Source of the DNA: Clostridium acidisoli DSM 12555
GTDB lineage: Bacteria > Bacillota > Clostridia > Clostridiales > Clostridiaceae
Direction: 5' to 3'
NCBI RefSeq assembly: GCF_900176305.1
Contig: NZ_FWXH01000005.1
Span: 1 to 64,000 of the forward strand
DNA length: 64,000 nucleotides
Made by a program: the position numbers and the translations under genes
The notes under the pieces: model-generated
Database searches by the model: none
What the model saw: the letters and a program-made list of their open reading frames with translations, nothing else
What the model was told of the DNA's origin: nothing
Shown: positions 9,497 through 18,587 of the stretch, in pieces
Layout: the number at the start of each line of letters is the position of its first letter
Position numbering within the stretch: the first letter of the stretch is position 1

Positions 9497-10210
9497 TTGA
9501 TTAATGGGAAAACAATTTTAGTAATAATACCAGCACGTGGTGGATCCAAAGGGGTTCCGAGGAAGAACATAAAAAAGTTAAGCGGTAAACCACTAATTGC
9601 CTATACTATAGAAGAGGCTAAGAAAAGTAAATATATAGATAGAGTAGTAGTCTCAACGGAAGATAGTGAAATTGCACAAGTAAGTAAGAAATTTGGAGCT
9701 GAAGTACCATACTTAAGACCTGCAGAGTTGTCACAAGATAATTCTCCAACAATAGATTGTATAATCCACATGATTAACTGGTTAAACGATAAACAAGGCT
9801 ATATACCCAATTATGTGTGTTTGCTTCAGTGTACATCCCCATTGAGAACCTTTGAAGATATTGATGGAACTATTAAAAAAGCTATAGATTTAAATTTTGA
9901 TGGGGCAGTATCAATATGTGAAGCAGAAGTAAACCCATACTGGAGCAATGTATTTGATGGAGACCAGTTAAAGTATTTTATAGAAGAAGGTAAAGAGATT
10001 ACAAGAAGGCAAGATTTACCTCCGATTTATACAGTTAATGGTGCTGTATATGTAATAAAAACAAGTGTATTATTAGAAAAGGAAACATTCGAAACGGACA
10101 ATATAACAGGGTATGTTATGAACAACAAAAGTTCAGTGGATATTGATACTGAAATAGACTTTAAGTTAGCAGAATTACTTATGAAAGAATGTGAAGAAAA
10201 TCATGCGTAA
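9497..10210 (+). CDS. legF: CMP-nonulosonic acid (legionaminic/sialic acid) cytidylyltransferase
   Basis: Activates the free nine-carbon acid with CTP to give the CMP-sugar used by transferases. 237 residues, the NeuA/LegF/PseF size. Signature at the N-terminus: IIPARGGSKGVPRKNIKKL, followed by GKPLIAYTI, VVVSTEDSEIA, LLQCTSPLRT and the metal-binding Asp near the C-terminus (DIDTEIDFKLAE). Start is TTG with AAAGGGGA in front. Its stop overlaps the start of the next gene by 8 bases, so the two are coupled. The neighbours (LegG, LegI, LegB and LegC-like) suggest legionaminic acid rather than neuraminic acid, but sequence alone cannot settle the isomer. Confidence 0.85.
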   Translation: MINGKTILVIIPARGGSKGVPRKNIKKLSGKPLIAYTIEEAKKSKYIDRVVVSTEDSEIAQVSKKFGAEVPYLRPAELSQDNSPTIDCIIHMINWLNDKQGYIPNYVCLLQCTSPLRTFEDIDGTIKKAIDLNFDGAVSICEAEVNPYWSNVFDGDQLKYFIEEGKEITRRQDLPPIYTVNGAVYVIKTSVLLEKETFETDNITGYVMNNKSSVDIDTEIDFKLAELLMKECEENHA

Positions 10211-11354
10211 AATTGCAGTAGTGACTGGAACAAGAGCAGAATATGGAGTACTCAAAAATACATTAAATAAGATAAAAGGCAGTAGCAACTTAGAACTTCA
10301 GTTAATAGTCACAGGGTCACATTTATCAGAAGATTTTGGTTACACTATAAATGAAATATTAGAAGATGGGTTTAATGTAGATGAAAAAATTCCTATTCTA
10401 ATGAGTAATAGCAATAAAGGTAGTATTGCAAAAGAAATGGCATTACTAATGATTGAACTTTCACAAGCTTTTGAAAGATTAAAACCGGATATACTGCTTA
10501 TTTTAGGTGACAGATATGAAATATTTGCAGCAGCGTCGACTGCAATGGCTATGAATATACCAATTGCCCATATATCAGGTGGAGAAATTACAGAAGGCGC
10601 AATTGATGAACAAATTAGACATGCAATAACTAAAATGGCACATATTCATTTTCCTGGAGCTAAAGCATATGTACAAAATATAATTAACATGGGTGAAGAA
10701 GCTTGGAGAGTTTTTGATGTAGGAGATCCTGGCATCGAAAATATAAAGCTTACAAAGTTTTTAAGTAGAGAAGAGTTAAAAAGACAATTAAGTGTGAAGT
10801 TAGATGAAGACACATTACTTATTACGTATCATCCAGTAACGCTTGAAGCCAAAGCACTTCCATGTCAAATAGAAAGTTTAATTAAAGCACTGGATACTAT
10901 TAACAAAACAATGATAATAACATACCCAAATGCGGATAATGGTGGAGAGTATATAATAAAAAAACTAGAAGAGTTTGCAAAAGTAAATTCTAATGTTCAC
11001 CTATTTAAAAATTTAGGAGTTGTAAGGTATTTAAGTGTCATGAAATTATGCGGGTCTGTAATTGGAAATTCATCTAGTGCATTAATTGAAGCACCTTATT
11101 TAAAAGTACCTGTTGTTAACATCGGTAATAGACAAAAAGGAAGGCTTATGGCGGATAACATTATTTGTTGTGGTAATGAATGTGAAGTCATAATAGAAGC
11201 TATAAATAAATCTTTAAGTAACGACTTTAAAGAAAAAGTTAATAATACTAAAAGTCTTTACGGCGAAGGCGATACAAGTGAAGAAATAGTCAAGGTTCTT
11301 GAAAGTATTGAAATTGATGATAAATTATTAAAAAAGAAACTTATTTGGAGTTGA
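10203..11354 (+). CDS. legG: Hydrolysing NDP-sugar 2-epimerase, NeuC/LegG type
   Basis: Releases the nucleotide while inverting C2 of the NDP-N-acetyl sugar, giving the six-carbon precursor for the synthase. About 384 residues, GT-B-like two-domain epimerase. Motifs: VVTGTRAEYGVL at the N-terminus, ILGDRYEIFAAA, HISGGEITEGAIDEQIRHAITK, TYHPVT, then GNSSSALIEAP and NIGNRQKGR in the C-domain. These separate NeuC/LegG-type enzymes from the non-hydrolysing MnaA/WecB. An in-frame GTG at 10191 is possible; the ATG at 10203 begins right before the first strand and is preferred, overlapping legF by 8 bases. With a PtmE-like protein upstream, the expected substrate is GDP-linked. Confidence 0.87.
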   Translation: MRKIAVVTGTRAEYGVLKNTLNKIKGSSNLELQLIVTGSHLSEDFGYTINEILEDGFNVDEKIPILMSNSNKGSIAKEMALLMIELSQAFERLKPDILLILGDRYEIFAAASTAMAMNIPIAHISGGEITEGAIDEQIRHAITKMAHIHFPGAKAYVQNIINMGEEAWRVFDVGDPGIENIKLTKFLSREELKRQLSVKLDEDTLLITYHPVTLEAKALPCQIESLIKALDTINKTMIITYPNADNGGEYIIKKLEEFAKVNSNVHLFKNLGVVRYLSVMKLCGSVIGNSSSALIEAPYLKVPVVNIGNRQKGRLMADNIICCGNECEVIIEAINKSLSNDFKEKVNNTKSLYGEGDTSEEIVKVLESIEIDDKLLKKKLIWS

Positions 11355-11358
11355 TAAT

Positions 11359-12363
11359 ATGTCAGTATTTATAATTGCAGAGGCGGGAGTAAATCATAAT
11401 GGAGATATTAATATAGCTAAAAAACTTGTGGATATGGCAGTAGAGTGTGGTGCAGATGCTATAAAATTTCAAACATTTAAAGCTTACGAAAGCACTGGAA
11501 GTTTTGCTGAAAAAGCACAATATCAAAAAGAAAATGTACCTATTGAAGAGAGTCAGCTTGAAATGATAAGAAAACTGGAATTGCCTTTTGAACAGTTTGA
11601 TGATATTCAAACTTATTGTAACGAAAGAGGAATTATATTTATTTCCACACCAGATGGCATAGAGAGTTTAAATTATCTAGTTAGCTTAAATGTACCACTT
11701 ATTAAGATTGGGTCCACAGAAGTAACTAATTATGAATTTTTAAAACAAATTGCTGAAACTGGTAAACCAATAATTTTATCTACAGGCATGAGCACTCTTG
11801 GAGAAGTAGAAAAGGCACTAGAAGTAATGTTTTCCACAGGAAATAAGGATATGAAGCTTATGCATTGTACTACTGATTATCCTACAGCAGTAGAGGATGT
11901 TAATTTAAGGGCTATGGTTACAATGAGAGAAGCATTTAAAATACCTGTTGGGCTATCTGACCATACCATGGGATATGAAGCGGCAATTTCAGCAGTAGCT
12001 CTTGGAGCAGAGTTTGTAGAAAAACATATAACAATTAGCAGGGATATGGAAGGTCCAGACCATAAAGCATCAATGCCGCTAAAAGAATTTAAGGAATATG
12101 TTAATCATATTAGAAATACTGAAAAACTTCTTGGAGACGGAATAAAAAGGCCAACAAAAAGAGAAAAACACATTATGGAACAAGGAAGAAGAAGTATATT
12201 AGCAGCATGCGATATGAAAAAGGGAACTGTAATTGAAAAACGAATGTTAGAATATAAGAGACCAGGAAATGGAATCAAACCAGAACTTTCAAGTATTTTA
12301 ATTGGTAGAGAATTAAAAAGAGATTTGAAAAAAGATGAGGTCATACAATGGCAGGACATATAA
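11359..12363 (+). CDS. legI: N-acetylneuraminate/legionaminate synthase
   Basis: Condenses phosphoenolpyruvate with the six-carbon amino sugar to make the nonulosonic acid. 334 residues with the family's two parts: a TIM barrel (FIIAEAGVNHNGDINIAKKL, DAIKFQTFKA, STPDG, LIKIGSTEVTN, PIILSTGMST, HCTTDYPT, VGLSDHT, EKHIT) and a C-terminal antifreeze-like SAF domain (from about residue 280, with GNGIKP). Catalytic and metal residues of NeuB proteins (Glu and His in EAGVNHNG, HC in HCTTDYP) are present. GGAG lies upstream of the ATG. The last 16 bases overlap the next gene. Confidence 0.92.
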   Translation: MSVFIIAEAGVNHNGDINIAKKLVDMAVECGADAIKFQTFKAYESTGSFAEKAQYQKENVPIEESQLEMIRKLELPFEQFDDIQTYCNERGIIFISTPDGIESLNYLVSLNVPLIKIGSTEVTNYEFLKQIAETGKPIILSTGMSTLGEVEKALEVMFSTGNKDMKLMHCTTDYPTAVEDVNLRAMVTMREAFKIPVGLSDHTMGYEAAISAVALGAEFVEKHITISRDMEGPDHKASMPLKEFKEYVNHIRNTEKLLGDGIKRPTKREKHIMEQGRRSILAACDMKKGTVIEKRMLEYKRPGNGIKPELSSILIGRELKRDLKKDEVIQWQDI

Positions 12364-13418
12364 AACCAATTGGTGGGGAATTTTGGTTTGATGAAAAACT
12401 ATTTAATAAAGCTTTAAACAACTTTGAAAATTTAAATGCTATATTTTTGAGTGGTGGGCAAAGTGCAATTCAATTTATAATAGAAGATATAGATTTTAAA
12501 CATGACGAATATATACTTGTCCCAGCTTATTTATGTCGTACAATTTTATATAATTTTGAAAGAAAAAATATTAAATTTATATTTTATGAAATAAATGAAG
12601 ATTTATCTATTAATTTGGAAGACATTCAAAATAAGATATATGATTGTAAGGTAAAAGCTATATTTTTTGTAAATTATTTTGGATTTTATCACAATGATAA
12701 AACAATTGAATTCCTTAAATCAATCCAGGAAACTGGAGTAGTATTAATTGAAGATGCAGTGCAGATGTTTTGGTTTAAGAAAATGAAAAAATTTATTGGT
12801 AATTATGTATTTAATAGTTATAGAAAATTTTTACCGGCCGATGGTTCTGTGGTATTGTGTGATAAATATAGGAAATTTGAATTTGCACAAGATGAATATT
12901 ATAAACTTATGAATGAAGCAAGATTTAAAAAAACTGAGTATATACAGGCTAATATAGGAGAAGAAGGGCAGTTTTTAAATTTATTTAATATGGCTGATAA
13001 AGCGTATTACAAAAGAAAGAATATTAATGGAATTGATAATAAGTCTAAAGAATTTTTAAATAAAGTAAATTATGAGTTAATAAAACGATTGAGAATTAGT
13101 AATTATAATTATTTGCATGATAGATTGAAAAATTTTAATGATATAAAAATTTTGTTTGATAAAAAGTTAATAGAAGATAATGTTCCATTAGGGTTTCCTA
13201 TATTAATAAATAATAGGGATTTTGTAAGAAAAGAGTTAAGAAAATATTCAATTTTTTGTCCAGTGCATTGGGACGTGAGAAAAGAAACTTGGATAAGCAA
13301 TTTTAATAAAACTAAAAAAATTACCAACTCTATATTAACTATACCAATTGATTGGAGATATAATAACTTGGACATGGAATATTTTTTAGATAAAATTACA
13401 ATAATAAGTTTAACTTAG
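12348..13418 (+). CDS. Divergent DegT/DnrJ/EryC1-like PLP aminotransferase
   Basis: 356 residues, clearly related to sugar aminotransferases but divergent. The cofactor-contacting Asp is in LIEDAVQMF, and the Schiff-base Lys is likely the one in SYRKFLPADGSVVL, so activity is plausible. The N-terminal GGEFWFDE and FLSGGQSAIQFIIEDI replace the usual GTSAL-type phosphate loop. The C-terminal half is poor in family motifs (ends LTIPIDWRYNN). Its ATG lies inside the end of the synthase gene, so translation is probably coupled. Strongly AT-rich compared with the pathway genes before it. A second, canonical aminotransferase (LegC-like) occurs at 16036, so this one likely acts on another sugar or in a modification step. 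Confidence 0.65.
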   Translation: MAGHIKPIGGEFWFDEKLFNKALNNFENLNAIFLSGGQSAIQFIIEDIDFKHDEYILVPAYLCRTILYNFERKNIKFIFYEINEDLSINLEDIQNKIYDCKVKAIFFVNYFGFYHNDKTIEFLKSIQETGVVLIEDAVQMFWFKKMKKFIGNYVFNSYRKFLPADGSVVLCDKYRKFEFAQDEYYKLMNEARFKKTEYIQANIGEEGQFLNLFNMADKAYYKRKNINGIDNKSKEFLNKVNYELIKRLRISNYNYLHDRLKNFNDIKILFDKKLIEDNVPLGFPILINNRDFVRKELRKYSIFCPVHWDVRKETWISNFNKTKKITNSILTIPIDWRYNNLDMEYFLDKITIISLT

Positions 13419-13456
13419 TAATATAATAAAAAAATATTTGATGTGAGGCGAAATAA

Positions 13457-13963
13457 ATGCAGCTAGAAGAACTAACAATGAATAAATTCAAATATTATTA
13501 TGAATTAAGATGCGATTCTAATAATATTTTGTGCACAGGTCATTCTAAACAACCTGAATATAGCAACTTGAAAATGTGGATTGAAAGTATCATTAAGGAA
13601 AATAAAAAAAAAGTATATTTGATTAAGTATGAGAGTGAATATGTTGGTTATATTCATATTGATTTTAAAAATACCGCTGTAGAAATTGGATATAGTGTTA
13701 AAAAGAAGTATTCTAAAAGAGGTATTTGTACAACAGCTGTACAAATGTGTATTGAACTAATACAAGAAAAATACATAGATATTGAAAAAATTGTAGCTTG
13801 GATTGCAGAGTTTAATAAGTATTCAGCAAAATGTGTTTTGAAAAATAATTTTGTAAAATCAACAGAAGTAAAAAATCTATTTTATGAAGGTTTTGGAAAA
13901 GAATTTACTATGCATAAGTATGTTTATATAACAAAAAATGCAAGGGAGTTTAAAAATGTATAA
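13457..13963 (+). CDS. GNAT N-acetyltransferase, possible LegH/PseH-type
   Basis: 168-residue GNAT of the RimJ/RimL subgroup. Visible elements are the acceptor-side strand YVGYIHIDF, the beta4/beta5 region VEIGYSVKKKYSKRGICTTA (acetyl-CoA pyrophosphate loop in the form KxxxKRGIC, close to the Q/RxxGxG consensus) and the NKYSAKCVLKNNFVK helix that is typical of this subgroup. In the nonulosonic acid pathway one N-acetyltransferase (LegH or PseH) acts after the aminotransferase; this gene is the best candidate in the window for that otherwise missing step. Protein or amino-acid substrates are the alternative. Its stop overlaps the next start by 8 bases. Confidence 0.72.
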   Translation: MQLEELTMNKFKYYYELRCDSNNILCTGHSKQPEYSNLKMWIESIIKENKKKVYLIKYESEYVGYIHIDFKNTAVEIGYSVKKKYSKRGICTTAVQMCIELIQEKYIDIEKIVAWIAEFNKYSAKCVLKNNFVKSTEVKNLFYEGFGKEFTMHKYVYITKNAREFKNV

Positions 13964-14987
13964 ATTATTAAATTGTTCTTCCCCCAAATGGGATTTATAT
14001 TTAAACAAACTGCCTATTCACATTCAGGATATTTATTATACTTGTGAATACTATAAAATGTACGAATTAAATGGTGACGGAATAGGAAAATTATTTGTTT
14101 ATTATGATAATGATGGTAAAATTGCATTATATCCTTTTATGCTAAATGAAATAAAAGGATATGATTTAGAAGATAAATATTATGATATCGAAACGGCATA
14201 TGGATATGGTGGACCTATTGTTAATTGTCATGACAAAAAATTCATAGAAAGTTTTGAAAATTGTTTTGTAGATTATTGTAAAGAAAATAATATTGTAGCT
14301 GAGTTTATAAGGTTTCATCCTTTAATAAGGAATGAAAATATATTTGATAAAAGTATAGAAATTTTGCATAATAGAATTACAGTATGTTTAGATTTGTCAA
14401 AGGGTAAAGATAGAATTTGGAACGAGGATATAAAAAGTAAAAATAGAAATATGATAAGAAAAGCTAAAAAAAATGGGCTATTCGTACAGGAAAGCAAAGA
14501 TTTTGAAACTTTTAAGAAAATATATAATTCGACTATGAATAAAGTGGATGCAGATGGTTATTATTATTTTGATGATAGGTATTATGAGGAAATCCAAAAA
14601 AATAATAATTATATTTTACTTAATGTAAAAAAAGATGATTTAGTAATTGCATCAGCTATATTCATGGGTTATGGAGAATATTTTCATTATCATTTAGCAG
14701 GAAGTTTAAAGGAATATTTAAAATTCGCACCTAATAATCTTTTGCTTTGGGAAGCAATAAAATATGGACAGGCAAAAGGATATAAAAAAATGCATTTTGG
14801 TGGTGGTCTTACAAATAGCACTGAGGATAATCTTTTTAAATTTAAAAGCAGCTTTTCAAGGGAATATACTGATTTTTATATAGGGAAAAGAATACATAAT
14901 AGAAAAGTTTATGAATATCTCATAAACAAGTGGGAAGAAAAAAACAATCAAAAAGCTAGAATACTACTACAATATAGAGCTAAGTAG
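13956..14987 (+). CDS. FemAB/BioF2-like GNAT-fold acyl or aminoacyl transferase
   Basis: 343-residue member of the FemAB-related acetyltransferase_6 group that is common in exopolysaccharide loci. The C-terminal GNAT domain starts near residue 150 (KNRNMIRKAKKNG), continues through ASAIFMGYGEYFHYHLAGS and ends with the characteristic MHFGGGLTNSTEDNLFKFK block. It probably attaches an acyl or aminoacyl group to an amino sugar or to a lipid-linked precursor; the exact substrate is unknown. AAGGGAG at 13942-13948 is spaced 7 bases from the ATG at 13956, so an earlier in-frame ATG (13938) is rejected. Lies between a GNAT and LegB-like gene, suggesting a role in tailoring the nonulosonic acid or another amino sugar. 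Confidence 0.72.
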   Translation: MYKLLNCSSPKWDLYLNKLPIHIQDIYYTCEYYKMYELNGDGIGKLFVYYDNDGKIALYPFMLNEIKGYDLEDKYYDIETAYGYGGPIVNCHDKKFIESFENCFVDYCKENNIVAEFIRFHPLIRNENIFDKSIEILHNRITVCLDLSKGKDRIWNEDIKSKNRNMIRKAKKNGLFVQESKDFETFKKIYNSTMNKVDADGYYYFDDRYYEEIQKNNNYILLNVKKDDLVIASAIFMGYGEYFHYHLAGSLKEYLKFAPNNLLLWEAIKYGQAKGYKKMHFGGGLTNSTEDNLFKFKSSFSREYTDFYIGKRIHNRKVYEYLINKWEEKNNQKARILLQYRAK

Positions 14988-15020
14988 TTTATAGTGCAAA
15001 TTTAAAAGGGAAGTGAAATA

Positions 15021-16013
15021 ATGAACTTAAAAGGAAAAAAAGTTTTAATTACAGGCTCAGAAGGCTTTATAGGAAGTCATTTGACAGAGAAACTTGTGGA
15101 ACTAGGTGCAGATGTAACAGCGCTTGTTCAATATAATTCATTTAATAATTGGGGATGGATAGATACATTTGATAAAAAAGTAAAAGATAGTATTCATGTT
15201 GTAACGGGCGATATTAGAGAATATGACGGAATGAAGAGAATTATAAAAGGTCAGGATGTAGTATTCCATCTTGCAGCACTCATAGCAATTCCTTATTCAT
15301 ATTTATCCCCTATGGCCTATGTAAGGACAAACGTAGAAGGGACAACTAATGTACTTGAAGCTTGTAGGGAATACGATGTTCAGAAAATAGTACATACATC
15401 TACTTCTGAAACTTATGGAACAGCATTATATGTGCCTATAGATGAAAAACATCCAATGCAAGGGCAATCACCTTATTCAGCATCAAAAATAGGTGCAGAT
15501 AAAATAGCAGAGAGTTTTTATAAAAGTTTTAACATGCCAATAGCAACTATAAGACCTTTTAATACATATGGACCAAGACAGTCAGCAAGAGCAGTTATAC
15601 CAACAATAATATCACAGATTTTAGCAGGAAAAGCTGAAATTAAACTTGGAAGTTTAACACCTACAAGGGATTTTAACTATGTAAAGGACACAGCAGAAGC
15701 TTTTATTAAAATAGCTGAAAGTGAAAAGACAATAGGTGAAGTTATAAATGCAGGTTCTAATTATGAAATTTCTATAGGAGATACAGTTAAGAAGATTATC
15801 AATGTTATAGGAAAAGATATTAAAATTCTTTGCGATGAAGAAAGGCTTAGACCGGAAAACAGTGAAGTAAACAGATTGTGGGCAGATAACACAAAAATAA
15901 AAGAGTTAACTGAATGGAAACCTAAGTACACGATAGATGATGGGATTAAGGAAACTGTTCAATGGATACAAAATAATATGCAGTATTTTAAGACAGATAT
16001 TTATAATGTGTAA
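15021..16013 (+). CDS. legB: NAD-dependent NDP-N-acetylglucosamine 4,6-dehydratase, LegB type
   Basis: 330-residue extended short-chain dehydrogenase. Motifs: ITGSEGFIGSHLTEKL (cofactor loop), FHLAALIAIPYSYLSP, the catalytic Thr in TSTSETYGTA and Tyr-Lys in SPYSASKIGADK, then RPFNTYGPRQSARAVIPT and PTRDFNYVKDT. The AALIAIPYSY and GPRQSARAVIP blocks are what I associate with LegB, which forms the 4-keto-6-deoxy sugar from the GDP-linked precursor in legionaminic acid synthesis. The aminotransferase LegC follows after 22 bases. AAGGGAAG precedes the ATG. Confidence 0.85.
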   Translation: MNLKGKKVLITGSEGFIGSHLTEKLVELGADVTALVQYNSFNNWGWIDTFDKKVKDSIHVVTGDIREYDGMKRIIKGQDVVFHLAALIAIPYSYLSPMAYVRTNVEGTTNVLEACREYDVQKIVHTSTSETYGTALYVPIDEKHPMQGQSPYSASKIGADKIAESFYKSFNMPIATIRPFNTYGPRQSARAVIPTIISQILAGKAEIKLGSLTPTRDFNYVKDTAEAFIKIAESEKTIGEVINAGSNYEISIGDTVKKIINVIGKDIKILCDEERLRPENSEVNRLWADNTKIKELTEWKPKYTIDDGIKETVQWIQNNMQYFKTDIYNV

Positions 16014-16035
16014 TTAACTTTAGGAGGAATTTGAT

Positions 16036-17130
16036 ATGATACCATTATGTATACCAAAAATGTCAGGCAATGAGTGGAAGTATGTTAAAGAATGCTTTGA
16101 TACTAATTGGGTATCTTCTGTAGGAAAATATGTTGATATGTTTGAGGAGAAGTTTGCTCAATATGTAGAGGCTAAAAATGCAGTTGTTACTATGAATGGA
16201 ACCTCTGCATTGGAATTAGCACTTAGAACCTTAGGAATAGGTGAAGGTGATGAGGTCATTGTTTCATCAATGACATTTATATCGCCAGTAAACACTATAA
16301 AGTATGTAGGAGCTGAGCCAGTATTTGTAGATGTTTGCAGAGATACATGGGTTATGGATGTAGACAAAATAGAGGAGATGATAACATCTAAAACTAAGGT
16401 AATACTTCCAGTACATATTTATGGACATCCAGTAGATATGGATAAGGTTATGACAATTGCTAAAAAACACAATTTGTATGTAATAGAAGATGCTACTGAG
16501 GCGCTTGGTTCTGAATATAGAAGTAAAAAAGTAGGCATGGTTGGTGATATAGGATGTTTCAGTTTTAATGGAAATAAAATTATTACAACTGGAGCAGGTG
16601 GAATGCTTGTTACAAATAATGAAGAATGGGGTAAAAGAGCGAAGTATCTTTCAACGCAGACAAAAACTGTTCTAGAAAATGGAGCATTTTATCATGAAGA
16701 AGTAGGTTATAATTTTAGAATGCCTAATGTACTTGCAGCTATGGGAGTTGCTCAGCTTGAAAATATAGAAGAGTATGTAGAAGCTAAAAGAGAACACGGA
16801 AAATTATATAATGAACTTTTAAAAAATGCTAAGGGTATAAAAACATCTGCAGAAAAAGAGTATGCAAAAAATTGTTTTTGGTTATATTCTATTTTGGTAG
16901 AAGATGACTACTGCGTTTCTCGTGATAAAGTCATTGAAAAACTTAAAGAAAATGGAATTCAGAGCAGACCATTCTTTCAACCAGTTCATTTAATGCCTCC
17001 ATATAAAAAGTGTAGGCATGGAGATATGACTGTAACTGAAGAAATTTCAGCTAAGGGAATTAATTTGCCAAGTTCAGTAGATTTGAGTGGAGATGAAATA
17101 GAATTAATATGTTCTTTAATTAGGAGATAA
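16036..17130 (+). CDS. legC: PLP-dependent 4-keto sugar aminotransferase, LegC type
   Basis: Adds the C4 amino group to the LegB product. 364 residues, standard DegT/DnrJ/EryC1 length. It has TMNGTSALELALR, VIVSSMTFISPVNTI, VILPVHIYGHPVDMDKVM, VIEDATEALGSEY (PLP-binding Asp) and CFSFNGNKIITTGAGGML with the Schiff-base Lys. The EALGSEYRSKKVG and VGYNFRMPNVLAAMGVAQLE blocks are as in LegC/PglE-like enzymes. AGGAGG precedes the ATG and the next gene starts one base after the stop, so the three genes from legB to the flippase are tightly linked. Confidence 0.88.
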   Translation: MIPLCIPKMSGNEWKYVKECFDTNWVSSVGKYVDMFEEKFAQYVEAKNAVVTMNGTSALELALRTLGIGEGDEVIVSSMTFISPVNTIKYVGAEPVFVDVCRDTWVMDVDKIEEMITSKTKVILPVHIYGHPVDMDKVMTIAKKHNLYVIEDATEALGSEYRSKKVGMVGDIGCFSFNGNKIITTGAGGMLVTNNEEWGKRAKYLSTQTKTVLENGAFYHEEVGYNFRMPNVLAAMGVAQLENIEEYVEAKREHGKLYNELLKNAKGIKTSAEKEYAKNCFWLYSILVEDDYCVSRDKVIEKLKENGIQSRPFFQPVHLMPPYKKCRHGDMTVTEEISAKGINLPSSVDLSGDEIELICSLIRR

Positions 17131-17131
17131 A

Positions 17132-18583
17132 ATGACTAAGTTTATACGTAATTTTTTAAAACATATAATGAATTATGGGGTTGCGACGATTATTACAGGT
17201 ATAGGCTCATTTATACTAGTACCTATATATACTCGCTGTTTAACTACTTCGGATTATGGAATTGTTGATTTAATAAATACAGCAAGTAATTTATTAAGTA
17301 TGTTTTTACCGCTGGGATTAAATGCTGCCTTTAGTGTTTTTTATTATAATTCAAAAAATAATGAAGAAATAAAGGAGTTTTTTAGTACAATTATAAATAC
17401 TATTATGATATTTTGTGTTATTGCTATAGCTGTTTTAATATCAATAAACAGTATATCAACACATTATTTTATAAAGAATGTTCCTAAAAATTATTTAAAT
17501 ATATGTTTTTTGACAAGTGGATTTTCAATATTTATACAATTTCCAATGTCTATGCTTCAATTTAGAGAAAAATCTAAACAATATGGTTTTTTAAGTATTT
17601 TGCAGTTTTTAACTTCAACAACACTTAACATAATTTTTGTTGTATTTTTAAAAAAAGGTGCAGAAGGGGTAATAACAGCTCAATTAATTGTGGCAATAAT
17701 ATTTTTTGTCATTGCTACAATATTATCTAAAAATCTATATAGTTTATATTTAGATTTTAATAAAATGAAAAGTTTATTGAAGGTTGGGATTCCTGTTATT
17801 CCTCATGCAACTGCAAGTTGGTGTATAACATTTATTGACAGAATCATATTAAATAATTATGTCGATACAAGTAATTTGGGTCTGTATTCTTTTGGCTATA
17901 AAATTGGAACAATTATGTTTGTGCTTGTGAGTGCAATAAATCAAGCATGGTCACCTATATTTATGAAAACTGCAAATGATAGAAAGGAAGTGGCTGAAGA
18001 AATATTTAACAATATTAACAGATACTATGTTGTTACTATAGGTATAATAACATTAATTTTGTGTTTGTTTTCAAAGGAAATTACAATAATAATGGCACCA
18101 AAAGCATATTCAAATGCTTGTTACATTATGCCATTTGTATTTTTATCATATTTTTTTAATGGATTATACTTTATGGTTGTAAATTCATTGTTTTATATGA
18201 AGAAAACTTATTTTCTACCTATATCAACTGGCCTAGCAGCAGTAACAAATATAGTGTTAAATCTAATTTTAATTCCTAAATATGGTATATATGCAGCGGC
18301 AGTTGTTAACCTAATTACTTATGTTGTATTGTTTACTTCAGTATATATAATTAATTTAAAGATATATAAAATTAATATGCCAGTAAGTATTATAATGGTG
18401 TATTTATTTATAAATATAATGTCTAATTTTTCAGTGCTTAAATTAAATGTAAGCTGTGTAACAATTATTATAAAGGTCTGCTTATTAATTATAATTTCTT
18501 ATTTGTTGTATCATGTTTCTATTAATAAAAATGAAAGAACTAAAACTAAACAATTCATTTTAAAAGTTTTAAATAAGGTGTAG
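17132..18583 (+). CDS. wzx: Lipid-linked oligosaccharide flippase (Wzx)
   Basis: 483-residue membrane protein with roughly 12-14 hydrophobic segments, of the MOP-superfamily polysaccharide export type. The N-terminal part YGVATIITGIGSFILVPIYT with the following LTTSDYGIVDL is typical of Wzx proteins. It would flip the undecaprenyl-linked repeat unit to the outer face for the Wzy polymerase at 20892. The ribosome binding site AGGAG lies within the last codons of legC. AT content rises from here on, with more AAT/ATA codons than in the nucleotide-sugar genes, in line with the variable part of such loci being exchanged between strains. Confidence 0.9.
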   Translation: MTKFIRNFLKHIMNYGVATIITGIGSFILVPIYTRCLTTSDYGIVDLINTASNLLSMFLPLGLNAAFSVFYYNSKNNEEIKEFFSTIINTIMIFCVIAIAVLISINSISTHYFIKNVPKNYLNICFLTSGFSIFIQFPMSMLQFREKSKQYGFLSILQFLTSTTLNIIFVVFLKKGAEGVITAQLIVAIIFFVIATILSKNLYSLYLDFNKMKSLLKVGIPVIPHATASWCITFIDRIILNNYVDTSNLGLYSFGYKIGTIMFVLVSAINQAWSPIFMKTANDRKEVAEEIFNNINRYYVVTIGIITLILCLFSKEITIIMAPKAYSNACYIMPFVFLSYFFNGLYFMVVNSLFYMKKTYFLPISTGLAAVTNIVLNLILIPKYGIYAAAVVNLITYVVLFTSVYIINLKIYKINMPVSIIMVYLFINIMSNFSVLKLNVSCVTIIIKVCLLIIISYLLYHVSINKNERTKTKQFILKVLNKV

Positions 18584-18587
18584 AAAA

